In this document: one piece after another, positions 36,133 to 48,656 of the stretch | Position numbering within the stretch: position 1 is the stretch's first letter | Layout: every line of letters begins with the position of its first letter | NCBI GenBank assembly: GCA_029531795.1 | Contig: JAPEIS010000011.1 | Location: 1,054,001-1,118,000 of the forward strand | DNA from: Sclerotinia nivalis | Lineage: Eukaryota; Ascomycota; Leotiomycetes; Helotiales; Sclerotiniaceae | Reading direction: 5' to 3' | Length of the DNA: 64,000 nt | Notes under the pieces: model-generated | Told to the model about the DNA's origin: nothing | Databases searched by the model: none | What the model saw: only the letters and a program-made list of their open reading frames with translations | Translations under genes and position numbers: made by a program

Positions 36133-37750
36133 CTAAGCAACACCAAGCCGATATCGTTTAAAAATGGCATCGATTTCGCCACCATTTCCCAGCTCTACGT
36201 TGGCGATTTTCTCCAACAAGCGCCAATCAGCCACCTCTATCAAATCATGTTTGCCATTGGAGCGAGTGAGATTGAGGGCTTTAATCTGATGCATAAATGC
36301 GAGCGTCTGTTCTTTTCTCCCGTGTTCAGCGAGCGCGATTTTGCGTACTCTTCTGCCGGTGTTAGGACAGCGTTTTGGTAGGACTCTACGGGTTAGAGGG
36401 AGTAGTGATGTAATATAGGTGGCACCATGAGGTTTGAGGAGATCTTCCGTTAACCAGAGGTGTGATGATATGCATGGTGCTAATATGAATATTGTATTGT
36501 TGAAAACACAATTAGGTGTTTGTTTACATTGACCGGTACCGGTAAATATGTTAGTTGTAAGAAGACGGGAGGACTTTAACTTCGGAGAAGGTCTGTAAAT
36601 ATGTCGAACCGAAGACTTTCGAGACTCCATGTTATTAGAGTCCTTTGGTAAGATTTGTTGCGTCGGTCTTTGCGCCACGTTCAAAGACGACGTTGTAGAT
36701 TCAGCTAAAGGGGAAGGCCTAGTTGCTGGAGGTGAAACTAGCTGTTGAACGGATTGTGTAGATTGCGCGATCGAGGGACCTGTAATTACTCCGTCTTTCG
36801 ATCGGATCTCCTCAGCTGTTTGCAAAGGTGGATGACCAAAGATCATTCCAGTCTGACCATCCCTTCGAATGGGCACCAGGCCTTTGATATTGAACTTCGC
36901 GGTCACTTGTAGATACCGAGGAAAACTGGTGTGATATGCTGAAAGTACCATCTCATCCGGAACTACGAACCCAAGGTCCTTGTGAATAATACGGGTGAGC
37001 CATTTGGCTTGAGGGCCTTGAAGTCTCAAGTATATCTCTTCAAGACGATTCCAGGTGCACTTGTCATTGGGCTGGGCGAGAGATCTTATAGCAGGTGATG
37101 ATCCTTCGCTTTGAGCAGCAATGATGATTAGCGAATCCTCTATCTCTTCCACGGTGACGTTCTTGTATGCAAAAGTTGTCTCCTGTCATAGCATTTCAGT
37201 AAAGTTATTTGGTATAGCACATTAAAATTTCTCGGATGATACTTAACGTAACCGAAACTTGAGTCCATTCATGGATAATTTCAGGAGGATAGTTTCCCTT
37301 CGGCGATGATATACTGACCTGGTCCGTATCCCGCCCTATCTCCTTCATGATCCGTTCTACATGATAGCCTATGTCGTTCCTGATTATATCATTGCAACCA
37401 CCTTTATGATTTGGCACAGAAAGATAGGGTCCATTCTGGGCAAAACTTTTGAACTTAGCACGTTGTTCGACAGTCATACAAAAAGTTCTGGCAATGAAGC
37501 GTTCGAAGGTAACCTCATTAAAATCATAGTCCCGATCATCTAGGGCTTCCGGCTTGAGGGTAAATAGAACAGAAGGATCATCTTTATGCATAGCATCCAA
37601 GGCATCGCGATGAAGTTTGAACCAACTGATCCAAGCATGGCTCATCTTTTGAATTCGAACATCAGGAAGCAATTGTACTGTCCTGCAAAGGAGCCCTTCG
37701 AATTCATCCAGAAGTTTGCATACTTTGTAGAATTGAATGCCCTTCATCAT
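36133..37750 (-). CDS. DNA ligase-like protein lacking the nucleotidyltransferase core
   Basis: Exons ~37750..37253 and 37182..36133 encode about 515 residues. Residues ~1-245 match the helical DNA_ligase_A_N domain of fungal ATP-dependent ligase-like proteins (WISWFKLHRDALD, then VTVEEIEDSLIIIAAQ, then RLQGPQAKWLTRIIHKDL). The C-terminal ~120 residues look like the tail of the same proteins (FILAPCISSHLWLTEDLLKPHG, TGRRVRKIALAEH). Between them is only a ~110-residue Ser/Pro/Thr-rich stretch. No KxDG adenylation motif, no downstream nucleotidyltransferase motifs and no OB-fold are seen, so it should not be able to ligate. The exon 1 donor is uncertain (gttacg at 37252 keeps frame; gttaag nearby is stronger but breaks it). 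ATG 37747 is an equal alternative start. It may act as a DNA- or protein-binding relic, or be a decaying gene that is still open. Confidence 0.65.
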
Positions 37751-38809
37751 GAGAAAGTATGTTATGCCAATGTGTAGGATGTGCTGATGAGGAAGAGGAA
37801 TGAATAAGAAGATGAACAATAGAATGAATATGGGAGTATGTTCATGTTTGTAAAAGATTATGATTGAAGTTATAGAAGAATGGACATGTAATGATATTTC
37901 TTTGTTATGCACTAGTCAAGTCGCGTAAGACCTTGGCTGTAGTAGAATCTCTAGCTGTAGTAGATAACACACTAGGAGACACGAAAACAGCTCGAAAACC
38001 CGTGACTCAGATGGTTTTGATCGGACATTATAACCTCCGACATTATATGCATGTCTCATGTCCTGACTCCTGCATGAACTTTGCATTGCCTTGCCGCTTT
38101 TGATATTTGAATTTCCCCTTTTATAACCCTTGAACAAGCTCAGACTATTTACTGTCCAATTCAATCACAAGTTCATCCCATTTGTTCTTCATCCACTACC
38201 ATCTAGACAAAGCTTCAGGGTTGTTCCAGACCAAAACCCTTCAAAACCCTTCAATCCCCATAAACTACGAGGATATTGATCTCCCCAGGATCAATTAAAG
38301 TACCTAGTTATAGCATACCTAATCTCAATTCAATTCAACAACCATTGAAGCCAAACCTAGAACGATTTCGTTCAACTCTTCTTACAGAAACATTTCCATT
38401 CCTTTCTTCACTTACAACACAACTCCACACTTCTTTTTTATGCCCTCCTTTATGGGCCTCGAAATGTCATTCAAACGAGTCTGCTTTTCTGGATGATTGC
38501 GGATATTTATTTCTCTTATATATGATGTTTATAACATCTGATTCATTTCTATCTTAGCAATTTATCCAAAAATATCTTCAATTCCACTACTATTTCTCTT
38601 TGTTCATCTCGTTTTAATTGTTCGCTTTCATCTTGTTTTTGTTGTTTGTTGACATATCGGCTCCCCTACTACGAATGCATAACGAACTCGATTACGATAC
38701 CATAAACATAAACACGGAATTTCTTCAACGTTGAATGCTCCTTGCGAGAACTACTTTCTTTCCACTATTCTGTGATCATCATATATACTTATTCTCCTCG
38801 ATATGCAAA
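37751..38809. promoter_or_regulatory. divergent intergenic region, ligase-like / DUF4048-like genes
   Basis: About 1.06 kb between the two start codons. The part nearest the DUF4048-like gene is pyrimidine-rich (38380-38700, repeated CTTT/TTCT), typical of a long fungal 5' leader. Several upstream ATGs precede 38810. No other gene is seen. Confidence 0.5.
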
Positions 38810-40441
38810 ATGGATTCCTCCCACAATCGAATAACTTCAATTGATCGTGCTTCTGTTGAATCTATTCTAACAGGGGCCGATCAACCCACTGACGTCCCAA
38901 GTCCCCATATTGGTGCTTCGCCCAATAGAGTAAATTTCTCTGTAAAGGAACCACCTCGACCCATTGTACGACCAGATCGTGCACTATCATATACTTCTAG
39001 AAGACCAAATCGACTTTCACTCACTTTTCCTGTTGCTCCAAGCAACGGTCTCGAATCGGCCAGAGTTACCCCAACATCGTCAAATGCCCCATCAGTTCCT
39101 GGCACTCCCGCAGATCCAAATGTTATCGTATCCCCAAATGATGCAAACGGTTTCCTGGTTGCCCTGGCTAGTCAAGAAAGAAGGGTTCTCGAACTTAAGG
39201 AGGAACTCAACAAAGCTGAGACTGAACTTAAGCAGTTGAAAACACAATGGGCACTTCATGAAGCAACAAAGAAGAGAGCGGAAATTCGTCATGTCGAGAA
39301 GCTTCAACCTGTGCAGACTGAGCGCGGGTCTCCCGATGAAAATGTACTAACGACTCCGAAACAAAGTATAGATATGGATCGAAAGAAAGCTTTTCTTGCC
39401 AATCTTCCTCACTTGCCGAAAGATCAGAAAAATCCACGAAGGAAAATCATTACCGGTGGTCATACTCGTACCCTTTCGCTCCTATCTCCTGAACGAATGA
39501 CGCACAATTCTACCGTCAACGAAGTGAATGGCACAACCTCAGTCGACCTCCCAAGAAGCACTACTATGCCAGATACGAGTATTGGTATCTCCAGGGTCAA
39601 CACAAACCGAGCAAACCGACATTCATATCAAGGAGGATTGGGAGTAACACATGGAGTGAAGCAGATTACAGAAGATGTCAAGGCTGGGCTATGGAATTTT
39701 CTGGAAGACCTCCGCCAAGCCACAGTAGGAGACGAGGCAGTTAACGGCAAAGCGAGCAAACGATCAAGCTTCGATGCTACACAACGCGGGCTCAATAAGC
39801 GAATCAGCAAGGGTAGTTTGCGAGGACGACGAGGAAAATCACCAAGACCAGATCCATCATCACAAAGGACATGGGACTCTTTGACTGGTGAAAATCCTGC
39901 CCTCTTAGATCTAGGAGGCGCATTATGGCAAGACCCTAATACTCTTGCGGCACCCATGAAACCCTCGAACGTTCAAAAGAAAAGCGCAAGACCAATTTCC
40001 TTCCCCACAGCTACTATTGATGATGACGATTGGTCAAACTGGGATTCTCCCACTCCCAAATCGCCTATGAGATGGAGCGGGAGTTCCATACTATCGGGTC
40101 CAGTGACCCCAGGAAACACGAGCAGTGAAGACGAAGTAAAGTGAGAATTTCATTTTGTCATTGACAAAGAAATAATCTACTAACAACCATATAGCATTCT
40201 GGACCAACACCACCCGCCCGAATCGCCCTCAAGAACGGATGAGATCCAATGGCCTGCTCTAGACAACTTAAAACCGGGCAATCTTAAGAAAACAATATCC
40301 ACAGCGATGAAAGAATGGGAGAAAAGTCTCACTCCGCCCCCTGAAGAAACACACTCTGAAGATTTCCTCACCGGTTCTCCTCGTGTTAATGGAAGACGAG
40401 AACGAGAGCGTGGTATTGTTGCGCATGATGCACAATCCTGA
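38810..40441 (+). CDS. DUF4048-like fungal protein, largely disordered
   Basis: Exons 38810..40140 and 40195..40441 give 525 residues. It is Ser/Pro/Arg-rich with a short coiled coil at about residues 120-150 (ERRVLELKEELNKAETELKQ). The conserved block VKAGLWNFLEDLRQATVGDE (~285-305) and the C-terminal DDDDWSNWDSPTPKSPMRW resemble the DUF4048 family of ascomycetes, whose function is unknown. Many SP/TP and RxxS sites suggest phosphorylation. An in-frame ATG at 38735 would add 25 hydrophobic residues; 38810 is preferred because the family-like sequence starts there. Splicing changes the last codon of exon 1 and adds 82 residues. Confidence 0.75.
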
Positions 40442-41059
40442 TGTGTAGAGTAACTGGCTGGTAGGTATCTTATGATAAATGTTTTTTCTGCGTGTAATGT
40501 ATGGAATGGGATGAAACGGGTGGATGGGACGGGACGGGATAAGATAGGGTGGGATGGGATGGGATGGGATGGAATCGGCAGGTTATATGAGATGAGATAG
40601 ATTGTTACTTTTTATCTACTAGGTACATACCTAGGTAGACAGACCAGATATCTCTCGGGTGATTGATGATAGATGATTTTGATGAAGGAATGAAAATCAC
40701 TTTTTTTGGTCTGTTCTGGTCTGTACTGTTCTGATATGATATGATGAGTTTTTTGTCTCTATTGTAATTTTTTGATGTGATGATACAGATGTAACCTTAG
40801 ATGTTCAAACTGCCACCATTTTTGTATACCCGAAAATCCCGATTCCATTCCATTCCATCCCATCCCATCCCTCCATTTTACATTTAGATTTTCCTAAACA
40901 GAAATTTTCGTTCCTTGTGTATGTATTGTACATAGTAACACAAATATTCACAATCGTACCTAGGTAGTTACACCTCGCCTCGCCTCAACATATCCCACCA
41001 GCTCTCGCTCTTCTCCGCATCTCTCCACACCTTTTAAAATAACTTAATCACTCAACCTC
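40442..41059. other. convergent intergenic region with GGGAT repeats
   Basis: 618 bp between two 3' ends. It contains a GGGAT/GGGAC tandem run (40525-40572) and, further on, CCCAT/CCATT units of reverse sense (40840-40872). TACCTAGGTA palindromes occur near 40628 and 40957. No gene. Confidence 0.6.
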
Positions 41060-42366
41060 TCAAGCCCCAACAATGACACCATTTCCCTCCCCCTCCACAG
41101 CTACTTCCTCCTCCACGACCTTTCCCTCTCCATCCCCATCCCCATCCCCATACAAAAAAAACTGTATAAAAACGCCGGCGTCCAACATCAGCGTTCCCGC
41201 GCTCCCAACCAACCAACTCGCATTCACAGCAATATAGCGCAGATACTCCGAACGCGCTTCGCCGTTCTCGCATTTGGAATGGCCATGCTTGGAAGCTGTG
41301 AGACAGGGAGCTTCGTAGGCGAAGATGGAGAGGACGTATGTTAGATTACCGATACAGGCGAAGAGGAAGAAGAGCATGGAGATTCCCTGGGTGGATTTAC
41401 GGCGGTAGTTGAGGAGGAGTTGGGGGATGCGGGAGGAGAGGTAGAGGATTGCGCAGAGGTAGCCGAAGGTTTGGCCTAGGGGGGAGAAGGTGGGGGTGTG
41501 TGCGGATGAGTGTTTGTTGTAGGGTTTGTGGGACGAGGAGGAGGAGGGGGATGAGGTGGTGGAGATCCACCAGCCTAGGATGCCGGCGATGCAGACAAGT
41601 AGGATGCTGAAGAAATTGAAGAGGAATGTTTGCATTGGGGTGGTTGGTTTGACGTTTAGGGTAGCGGGGGAATCGTTGGGATTAGGGGGGTCGAGGAGTG
41701 GAACGACGGGGGAGAGATGTTGAGCGGAGACGGAAGTGCTGCTGCGGCGTCTTTCTAGTCCGGTCAGGAGACCTGTGGTTTCGCTGGGTTGTATACCTGC
41801 AACAGCTGCATAGGTGGGTTTTGGTAGGGTAGGGGGTGGCTTAACTTCGTCCCGCCACGTAAAGCCTTTGTAGTAGAAACATTGGCCTAGGAGGACTATA
41901 TCGGCTATGGTGTAGTAAACGGCGAGGATTATCTGGAGGTGTTAGTGCAGAAATTGTGATATTCATGGAATGATATTTACCATTGTAGGAAGAACGCCCT
42001 GCAGTACGGCGCCCCATATATTAAAAACATCTCCAGCAAGCCATATAATAATGAATTGTAGAGATAAACCATCCGCCTAGCGGAAATGTTAGTACATTGC
42101 TCAATCGTCAATTTTGCTTTCAAGCACTCTACTCGACTTGCAAACAGAATCCCAACAAAAGTCACATGGAAATACTCACGGAACCTCGTCTCCAATTCTC
42201 AATAATCTGAGGACTAAAAACCACTATCCAACAAGCAATTGAAATCGACCTAATTCCCCATCAGCATTTCCATCTTAACCATGCTCCATCGAAACCGAGA
42301 AACATACCCACATATACCAGAAAGGGCAGTAATATTCAAATTTAAATTTTGAATTGGTGGAATCAT
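41060..42366 (-). CDS. PQ-loop membrane transporter (Ypq1/PQLC2-like vacuolar amino-acid transporter)
   Basis: Exons 42366..42308, 42249..42180, 42076..41981 and 41932..41060 join to 365 residues. Two PQ-loop repeats are visible: SPQIIENWRRGSADGLSLQF (exons 2-3) and IPQLLLNYRRKSTQGISMLF (exon 4). With flanking hydrophobic segments they give a seven-helix layout. Between the repeats lies a ~100-residue hydrophilic loop. Family members in yeast (Ypq1-3) and animals (PQLC2) export cationic amino acids from the vacuole or lysosome. Both PQ dipeptides are intact. The C-terminus is an odd low-complexity acidic tail (GDGDGDGEG, VEEEVAVEGEG) encoded by a GGGGAT tandem tract. It diverges from NPY1. 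Confidence 0.87.
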
Positions 42367-43149
42367 CTTTACTTTTATATAAATACCCTACCGTAGATAT
42401 TCCCCCCAAAATAAATGATAAACGATGAAAGAAAATCCACCTCAATTCCTCTAAATATCCTTTCTAAAACGGCTTGATATTTCGATGACCTGAATCTGAA
42501 CCTGGCGATGATGATGCGAGTGTGGCGGTCTACCCAAATATTTTACGGTAACGCAAAGATCGTATCAATGTTGTCGAGCAAACTTCTCGACGTTATTGAT
42601 GTTTCAAAATTGATATCTGGGCAAATGAGCGAGATATGAAAGTGAAGGTATGGTATAGGTATAGTTGTTTGAAGACTTGCAATTGTTTGCCGTTAGTATT
42701 GTTGAAAGATACTTCGAAGCAAGGTTTGAATCTCACATGATGTGGAGAATTATCCGATCTTATCATTTGTGATTTCGATTGGTGTTCGGGAGGAACTCGG
42801 GGTAGTCAACGGTTTATTTGGAGTGAATCGGAAAATTTATATCGTGGTTTTTCCGGGGGTTTTCCGAACCTCTTATGAATCTCAGAGCCATGGATGATTA
42901 CTGTTCATCGGCTTGCAATACTAATCAAATCTTCCAAGATGACTCCGGCAATAAATTGAATGATTTGCAATTGGTGGCTGGCTATCAAATTGAGAATGCG
43001 TTGGCTTAGAAATCCAGGTAGCCACCCCACTATTTACTTTCCACATCTCCCGTGGGAATTGAGAACCACTTCCACTCCAAACCATCTACTTAACAAGTAC
43101 CTCCCATCGCCACCTCTATCCCAAATCTCCAAACCTCCAAACCTCAACG
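42367..43149. promoter_or_regulatory. divergent promoter region, PQ-loop transporter / NPY1
   Basis: 783 bp between start codons. The NPY1-proximal 150 bp is C/T-rich (CCACCTCTATCCC, CAAATCTCC) like a fungal 5' leader. No other feature. Confidence 0.5.
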
Positions 43150-44456
43150 ATGCCCGATCCCTCACTACCACCTCCAGCTCATCCAGACGTGGACTCAATG
43201 TTAAGCCGCAAATTCGGCCGCGAGATAGCCAATTACTTCACCGGTTCCCCTCTAAACCGCGTTTCCTTCCTGCGTACAAATCATGAATTTATATCTCAAG
43301 CCTTCGTTCACCCCACCACCAATTTTCTCCTCTTGAATAACCTCGCTCCTCTCACTAAAGATCCAAGTCACCTGGCCTATGCCTCCCACTCCGAAATATC
43401 CGGTTTAACCGGATCCAACCCCTTTGAGAAAACAGAGGCAGATTTGATTAAAGAATATAATTCTTCGGTAACATTACCCCTCGTATTATTTTTAGGGTTG
43501 GATGAGAGGAGTAAGGAAGGCTTTAATCATGGAATCTATAGTGGAGTTCCGTATTTTGCAATCGATGTGACGCCCAAGGGAACATACGAGAAAGAGGCAT
43601 ATAGCGTGGTGGCGGCAATGCAAGAAAAGGGATTGCAGTTTCAGGAGGGTAGAATCCTTATGAGTTTGGATGCAGAGGAAGCGGCGATTTTTGCTCAGGC
43701 GAGAGCCCTACTAGATTGGAATGCTAGGAATCCTTTTTGTGGAGGGTGTGGACAACCTACGTTATCGGTAGGTTTAGTTGATGGAACAGCTCCATGTTAA
43801 AGTAAGAATGCTAATATAAAGTCCAGGTCAACGCAGGCACTAAACGAGTCTGTCCACCAACAGACTTTGCATCCTTGCCCACCGCCCAAGCAGGAGTCAA
43901 TCCCGCGACACCCAATCAAAGAGCATCATGCGCAACCAGAAAAGGCGTATCCAACCTTTCTTTCCCCCGTACCGATCCCACCGTCATCACGGCAGTAGTC
44001 AGCCACGACGGCAAACGGCTTCTCCTGGGTCGTCAAAAGCGTTGGCCTCAGTATTGGTATAGCGCCCTAGCCGGATTCTGCGAACCCGCCGAATCAGTCG
44101 AGGAAGCGGTACGTCGAGAAGTCTGGGAGGAATCAGGTGTGAAACTCGGTCGTGTAGTTATCCACAGCACGCAACCCTGGCCCTATCCTGCAAACTTGAT
44201 GATTGGAGCTATTGCGCAAGCGTTACCTGATGGAGAGAAAATCCATCTGGAGCATGATCCTGAATTGGAAGATGCAAAGTGGTTTTCGATGGAGGAGATT
44301 AGAGAAGCATTGACGAATGGGACGAGTCCGTTGGGAGAACCGGCTAGTGAAGGGTATAAGGAGGGAAATTTGAGATTACCGCCTTCTACGGCCATTGCGA
44401 TGCAGCTCATCAAAGCGGTTGCTGATGGTTTCTTGGGTGAGAGTCCTAAGATTTGA
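43150..44456 (+). CDS. NPY1: NADH pyrophosphatase (Nudix), NPY1/NUDT12 type
   Basis: Exons 43150..43767 and 43827..44456 give 415 residues. The enzyme splits NAD(H) dinucleotides into NMNH and AMP and also removes NAD caps from RNA. Visible: N-terminal NUDIX-like domain; Zn-ribbon with four cysteines (FCGGCGQP, VCPPT, SCATRKG), the second pair only formed by splicing; canonical Nudix box GFCEPAESVEEAVRREVWEE; and the NADH-specific motif directly after it (QPWPYPANLMIG). No C-terminal SKL-like peroxisomal signal is seen (ends ESPKI), unlike some orthologues. The intron donor is gtaggt and the acceptor is tccag. Confidence 0.93.
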
Positions 44457-45709
44457 GGAAAGTGGTGAGAGATGTATTTGTGGTTCATAGAATATATATT
44501 GGATGAATTTGTAAGATGTAGATCAAGACCATGAAGATAGGAGCCCGAGCTATCGACATATTATATTGTAGAATGCAAATACAATTTATGAACATCAAGA
44601 CGAAGTTAAGGATTACGAATTGGTATATACTTATTTTTGGGATCGTCGAGTATATATATCATTACCCACTTAACATAAAAGCAAGTAATCAGACCCCGAT
44701 GCACAAAAACAATACTGTAGCAATGGGAAGTACCACTATTTGCTCCGTCTTGTCTCCAGAGAACAGTACAGTAGTGCATATCTGCTATAACATTAGCTTC
44801 TCCTATTTCTGATATCAGAGGTCTGATTAGGGCTGTGATTGATGACTTTCTGGGCAGTGATGAGAGTAGTGTGAATCAATTAATATTATGATGACTGACA
44901 GGTGGTATTGAAGTATTTGATATTTTGATATTATGTCGATACGTTTAAATTTTGGTTTATATATTGGGGTATGTATATCACTATACTTTAATATATATTA
45001 GTATCTATATATGGAAATATTAGAATTCGATAAGAGTTTTTATAGAATATGAAATGTTATTGATATTAGTCAAAGTTCGAAAGAAATTTATCGGATATTT
45101 ATTCCTACTAATGATATGAAATTTAATATTATTATATATTCTAACATGTATTCAAAAATGTGATACCGCCTCATTATAGTGGAGGGTATAGAATTACGTC
45201 GTATACTACTCCATCACTATTCCTGGGTGAGAGCCCTAATATTTGAGGGGTGACGAGCCTTTTTTATTAAAATGACAAACCAAAGAGCCGTAACCTGAAC
45301 ACTGAGAAGGAAACAGTCGGGAGCAGGTAGTGGATGATGTAGGGAAGATGTGAGGAGTTGGGGTGATGCAAATTTTGTGACCTTACATTAATGGGCTTGG
45401 GAAATGTCTGATGTAATGGAGTTTTTTTTTGTTGAAAGAAAAGTATAGATCGGAGTTTGTGTGTGAACAAGTCCATCTTGAACAGTTGAAGGCATTAGTC
45501 ACATCAACCTTCGATAATCGTAACATTAACGAGTAGGATACCACTGGTACTATATTTAGATTGTATTATTATTCGTCTATTTCATAAGATTGTACTGTAC
45601 AGAAAAATAAAAACCTATATGTGTCCCCTGCCTGCATCAACCAAACGCCCTTGCCATTTTTCCACATATCAATTTAGCCAACAATTGTGCTCCCATCTGT
45701 AATATATCT
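44457..45709. other. AT-rich convergent region with a diverged copy of the NPY1 tail
   Basis: 1.25 kb, very AT-rich between 44,930 and 45,160. At about 45,222-45,250 the bases resemble the last codons and stop of NPY1 (44,429-44,457) with a few substitutions, suggesting a small duplication. No independent gene is seen. Confidence 0.55.
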
Positions 45710-48310
45710 CTAATCCGCAAGTTTTCTCTTCTGTCGCTCTCTCTCCATTTTCTTGAAGAAAGCGGAACTTTCTCCTTTGTTCTTAAGATCCTTATTTCTG
45801 CTCCTGTTCTGCTCAATATACGCCATATCCTGCCCACCAGCCAGATCAGCAAGTCTACCTGCGGTCCTTCTTACGTTCGACTTCTTTTTAGGTCTTGGTT
45901 TACCATCGTTTCGATGAAATAAATCGTCTTTAAGATCTTCCTGATATAGCTCCTCGTCCATATTGTGGAGCATAACATTCTGTAAAAGCTCTCTTCGGTC
46001 ATGGGGTGTGTTGAATGCAAGACCAGGAAGATCCTCAATGCCTTGGAGATGGGTTATGGCCTTGAAGGCATAGCCCTGGTCAACAAGGAATGCTTGACGT
46101 TTTGAAGAATAGTACATTTCTTTAGTATCCTTGGAGACTAGAGAATAAAAGAATGCATTGAAACCTTCATCGTTTCTGCGTTTCGCCCTCAGAATTCTGC
46201 CCAATCTTTGAGCTTCTTGTCGACGAGAACCAAAGTGAGAGGATATCTGGATAAGACAAGTTGCTTCGGGTAAATCGAGAGAAGTGTCACCAATCTTCGA
46301 GAGGAAGAGTGTGTTGATGTTGGGGTTGTGTTGGAAATTCTCAAGAATCCGAAGACGCTCGGTCTGAACTGTGCCACCAAAAATGAAAACTTTTCCTAAT
46401 TTTTGAGCATAGACGTGTAAGGCGTAGACGTTGTCAGAAAATACGATAATTTTGTCGCCACGCTTCTCATGATAATCTATCAGAAATTGACATGCTTGGA
46501 ACTTCCGAGGATTCATCGTAGATATCAAGCCCTGCTTTCGACTGGGTGCTTTTAAATACTCCGAGTGAAACTCAGTGGTCATCGGGCACCAAACTTCTGC
46601 ACATTGAACTCTCGCAATGTGACCTTGCGCAGCGAGTTCCATCCAATTGGCTTCGTATAATTTTGGACCGATCAAAAAATTTAAATCTTCAATCTTATCA
46701 TCCTCACGAAGTAGTGTGGCAGTCAGACCTAATTTCGAATGGGTTTTAATTGACGATGTGACTTTTCTGAAGATAGCAGCGGGCACAACATGCACCTCAT
46801 CTAGAAGCATCAACCCCCATTCTCTGCTCGTCAAGAAATCCATCATCTTCTGAGCATCAAAAGCTCGTGCACGTGTTTGCGTGACCATAGAATACGTCGT
46901 TACAATGATACCAGTACTCCTCGTGAACTTCTCTTTGTGATCAGAAGTAAATACTGCAATATCAGCTGGATTGATATTAGACCACTTCAAAAATTCCTGT
47001 CGCCACTGAACAACGGACATAGAACTCGTGCAGAGGACAATGACACCCTTTTTAATTGTGCAAGCTGCTGTGATACCAACTAAGGTTTTTCCAGCACCAC
47101 AAGGCAACACGATAATACCACTCTTAGCTCGACCATTACCAAACATCTTACTCAAGCTCTTTTCCTGGTAATGCCGGATCTGGGCGCTTGGCCTCAGATC
47201 AATTTCGAGATTTGGATTGGCTTCGTCATTACGAAAATCATATTCTTCGAGTACAGGTAATCCAAGCTCCAGGCATCGTTTCTGTGTAGCTTCTACGCCG
47301 TCATCGGCAATCTCGAAAGTATGCACCGCCTCTTCTTCGTCCTCATCGTCGTCCTCTTCGTTAAGCTTCGCATAAATGTCTTCCTGTGTAGGATCTTGTC
47401 CATCTGGTTGTCTATCTGTTGCACTCTGGCGCGTGTCCCCAGCTTGCTGAACTCCAGCTGCATTTGTCGTTCCTGGAATGACCAAACCACCCATGCTAGG
47501 GGCTATAGTGGTAGTAATTTCAGTCGTTCCTTGAACCCTAAGCGGACCGATTACTGGATCTTTTAGAAGACGTTGTAGCAACTCGGGATCTGAACTTTCG
47601 ACGAAATGTTTTGTATTTTTAAGGACCAGTTTGACTTTGCCATAACTTTGAGTACAGTTGACGATGAAATCTCTAACATTATCAGGTATGGGCATCTTTG
47701 AAAGTCGATCGAGAACATTGATGATGTCTTTTGGGTCCAAGCCAACTGATACAGCGGCATACAAACTATGAGGTGTCAAAGCATATTCGTGCAAGAAACT
47801 CGGTCGCGACTTGGGCTCTGCTATTGTAGTCAAGAAATCTTGAGCATGTGCCGCCAGTGGAGAGAAACTTTCTAGTATAATGCGCGCCTTCTGAGGGTCT
47901 ATCCATAATGGACGATTTGCGTGATCGGGTTTCAGTGATAAGTATGAAAAGTCGTTGTTGCCAAAATGGTGACTAGCAGAATCCCTAGTCCATTTGGAAC
48001 TCTTTTTGGCCTGGTAACTTTCCGCCGAGAATTTGTTGATTGTGCTGTTAATATTTGCTTTCTCGTCCTCTGTAGCTTCTAGACCTTGACGTTCAAGTTC
48101 ATCGACGGTGCCATCTTGATATTCATCATCACTTTCACCACTGCTAACATTACTGCGAGGCGTTGCAGGCCCTGGTGTAGAGGCAGCTGAGTCTTTATTC
48201 GATTTGGTAGAACCTCGCACACCTAAATGCTGTTAGTTATCATGAATTCAGTACCTAGTAAAGCAAATATAAAGCCTCATACTTGATGCGGCTTTCCTCT
48301 TTAGAGGCAT
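45710..48310 (-). CDS. SSL2: TFIIH DNA helicase/translocase SSL2 (XPB, RAD25)
   Basis: Exons 48310..48283 (28 nt, MPLKRKAAS) and 48222..45710 give 846 residues, matching yeast Ssl2. XPB is the 3'-5' translocase of TFIIH that opens promoters for RNA polymerase II and acts in nucleotide excision repair. Visible: N-terminal domain (~90-260); acidic linker ([10 protein letters not shown]); Walker [13 protein letters not shown] Walker B ([11 protein letters not shown]); the XPB-specific RED motif (TLLREDDK); HD2 with the arginine-finger segment [15 protein letters not shown]; lysine-rich C-terminus. It shares a 346-bp divergent promoter with the CHY zinc-finger gene. Confidence 0.95.
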
Positions 48311-48656
48311 CTCGAAGTTCCTTCTAAGAAAATTGTAACTTGTAGGTTGAATGATTAATTGGGAGGAACTGAAGAGATGGAGGTTTAAGTTTCCTTTGAA
48401 TGTCGCTTATCGAACTACTACTAGGTAGCTGAGGCGCAAGGCTGCTGATTAATAAGGTTGTGGCGTTAAAATTAACCTGGTTCAGCCTGGCTGGCATTCA
48501 CTGATTTGGAACCTTTTTTCGGGAGGCATGTGAAGCCATAACTGGTACTGGACTGGCCTAATAGATATTGACAAATTCCTCCAGCAGAAGAACTTTGAAG
48601 GAATAAATACAAAGTCGCAGACTCTCAAACAATATAAGGTCTGAATATACTGCATT
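48311..48656. promoter_or_regulatory. bidirectional promoter, SSL2 / CHY zinc-finger gene
   Basis: 346 bp between start codons on opposite strands; the two genes necessarily share upstream sequence. It contains CTAGGTAG near 48421. No TATA element could be assigned with confidence. Confidence 0.55.
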
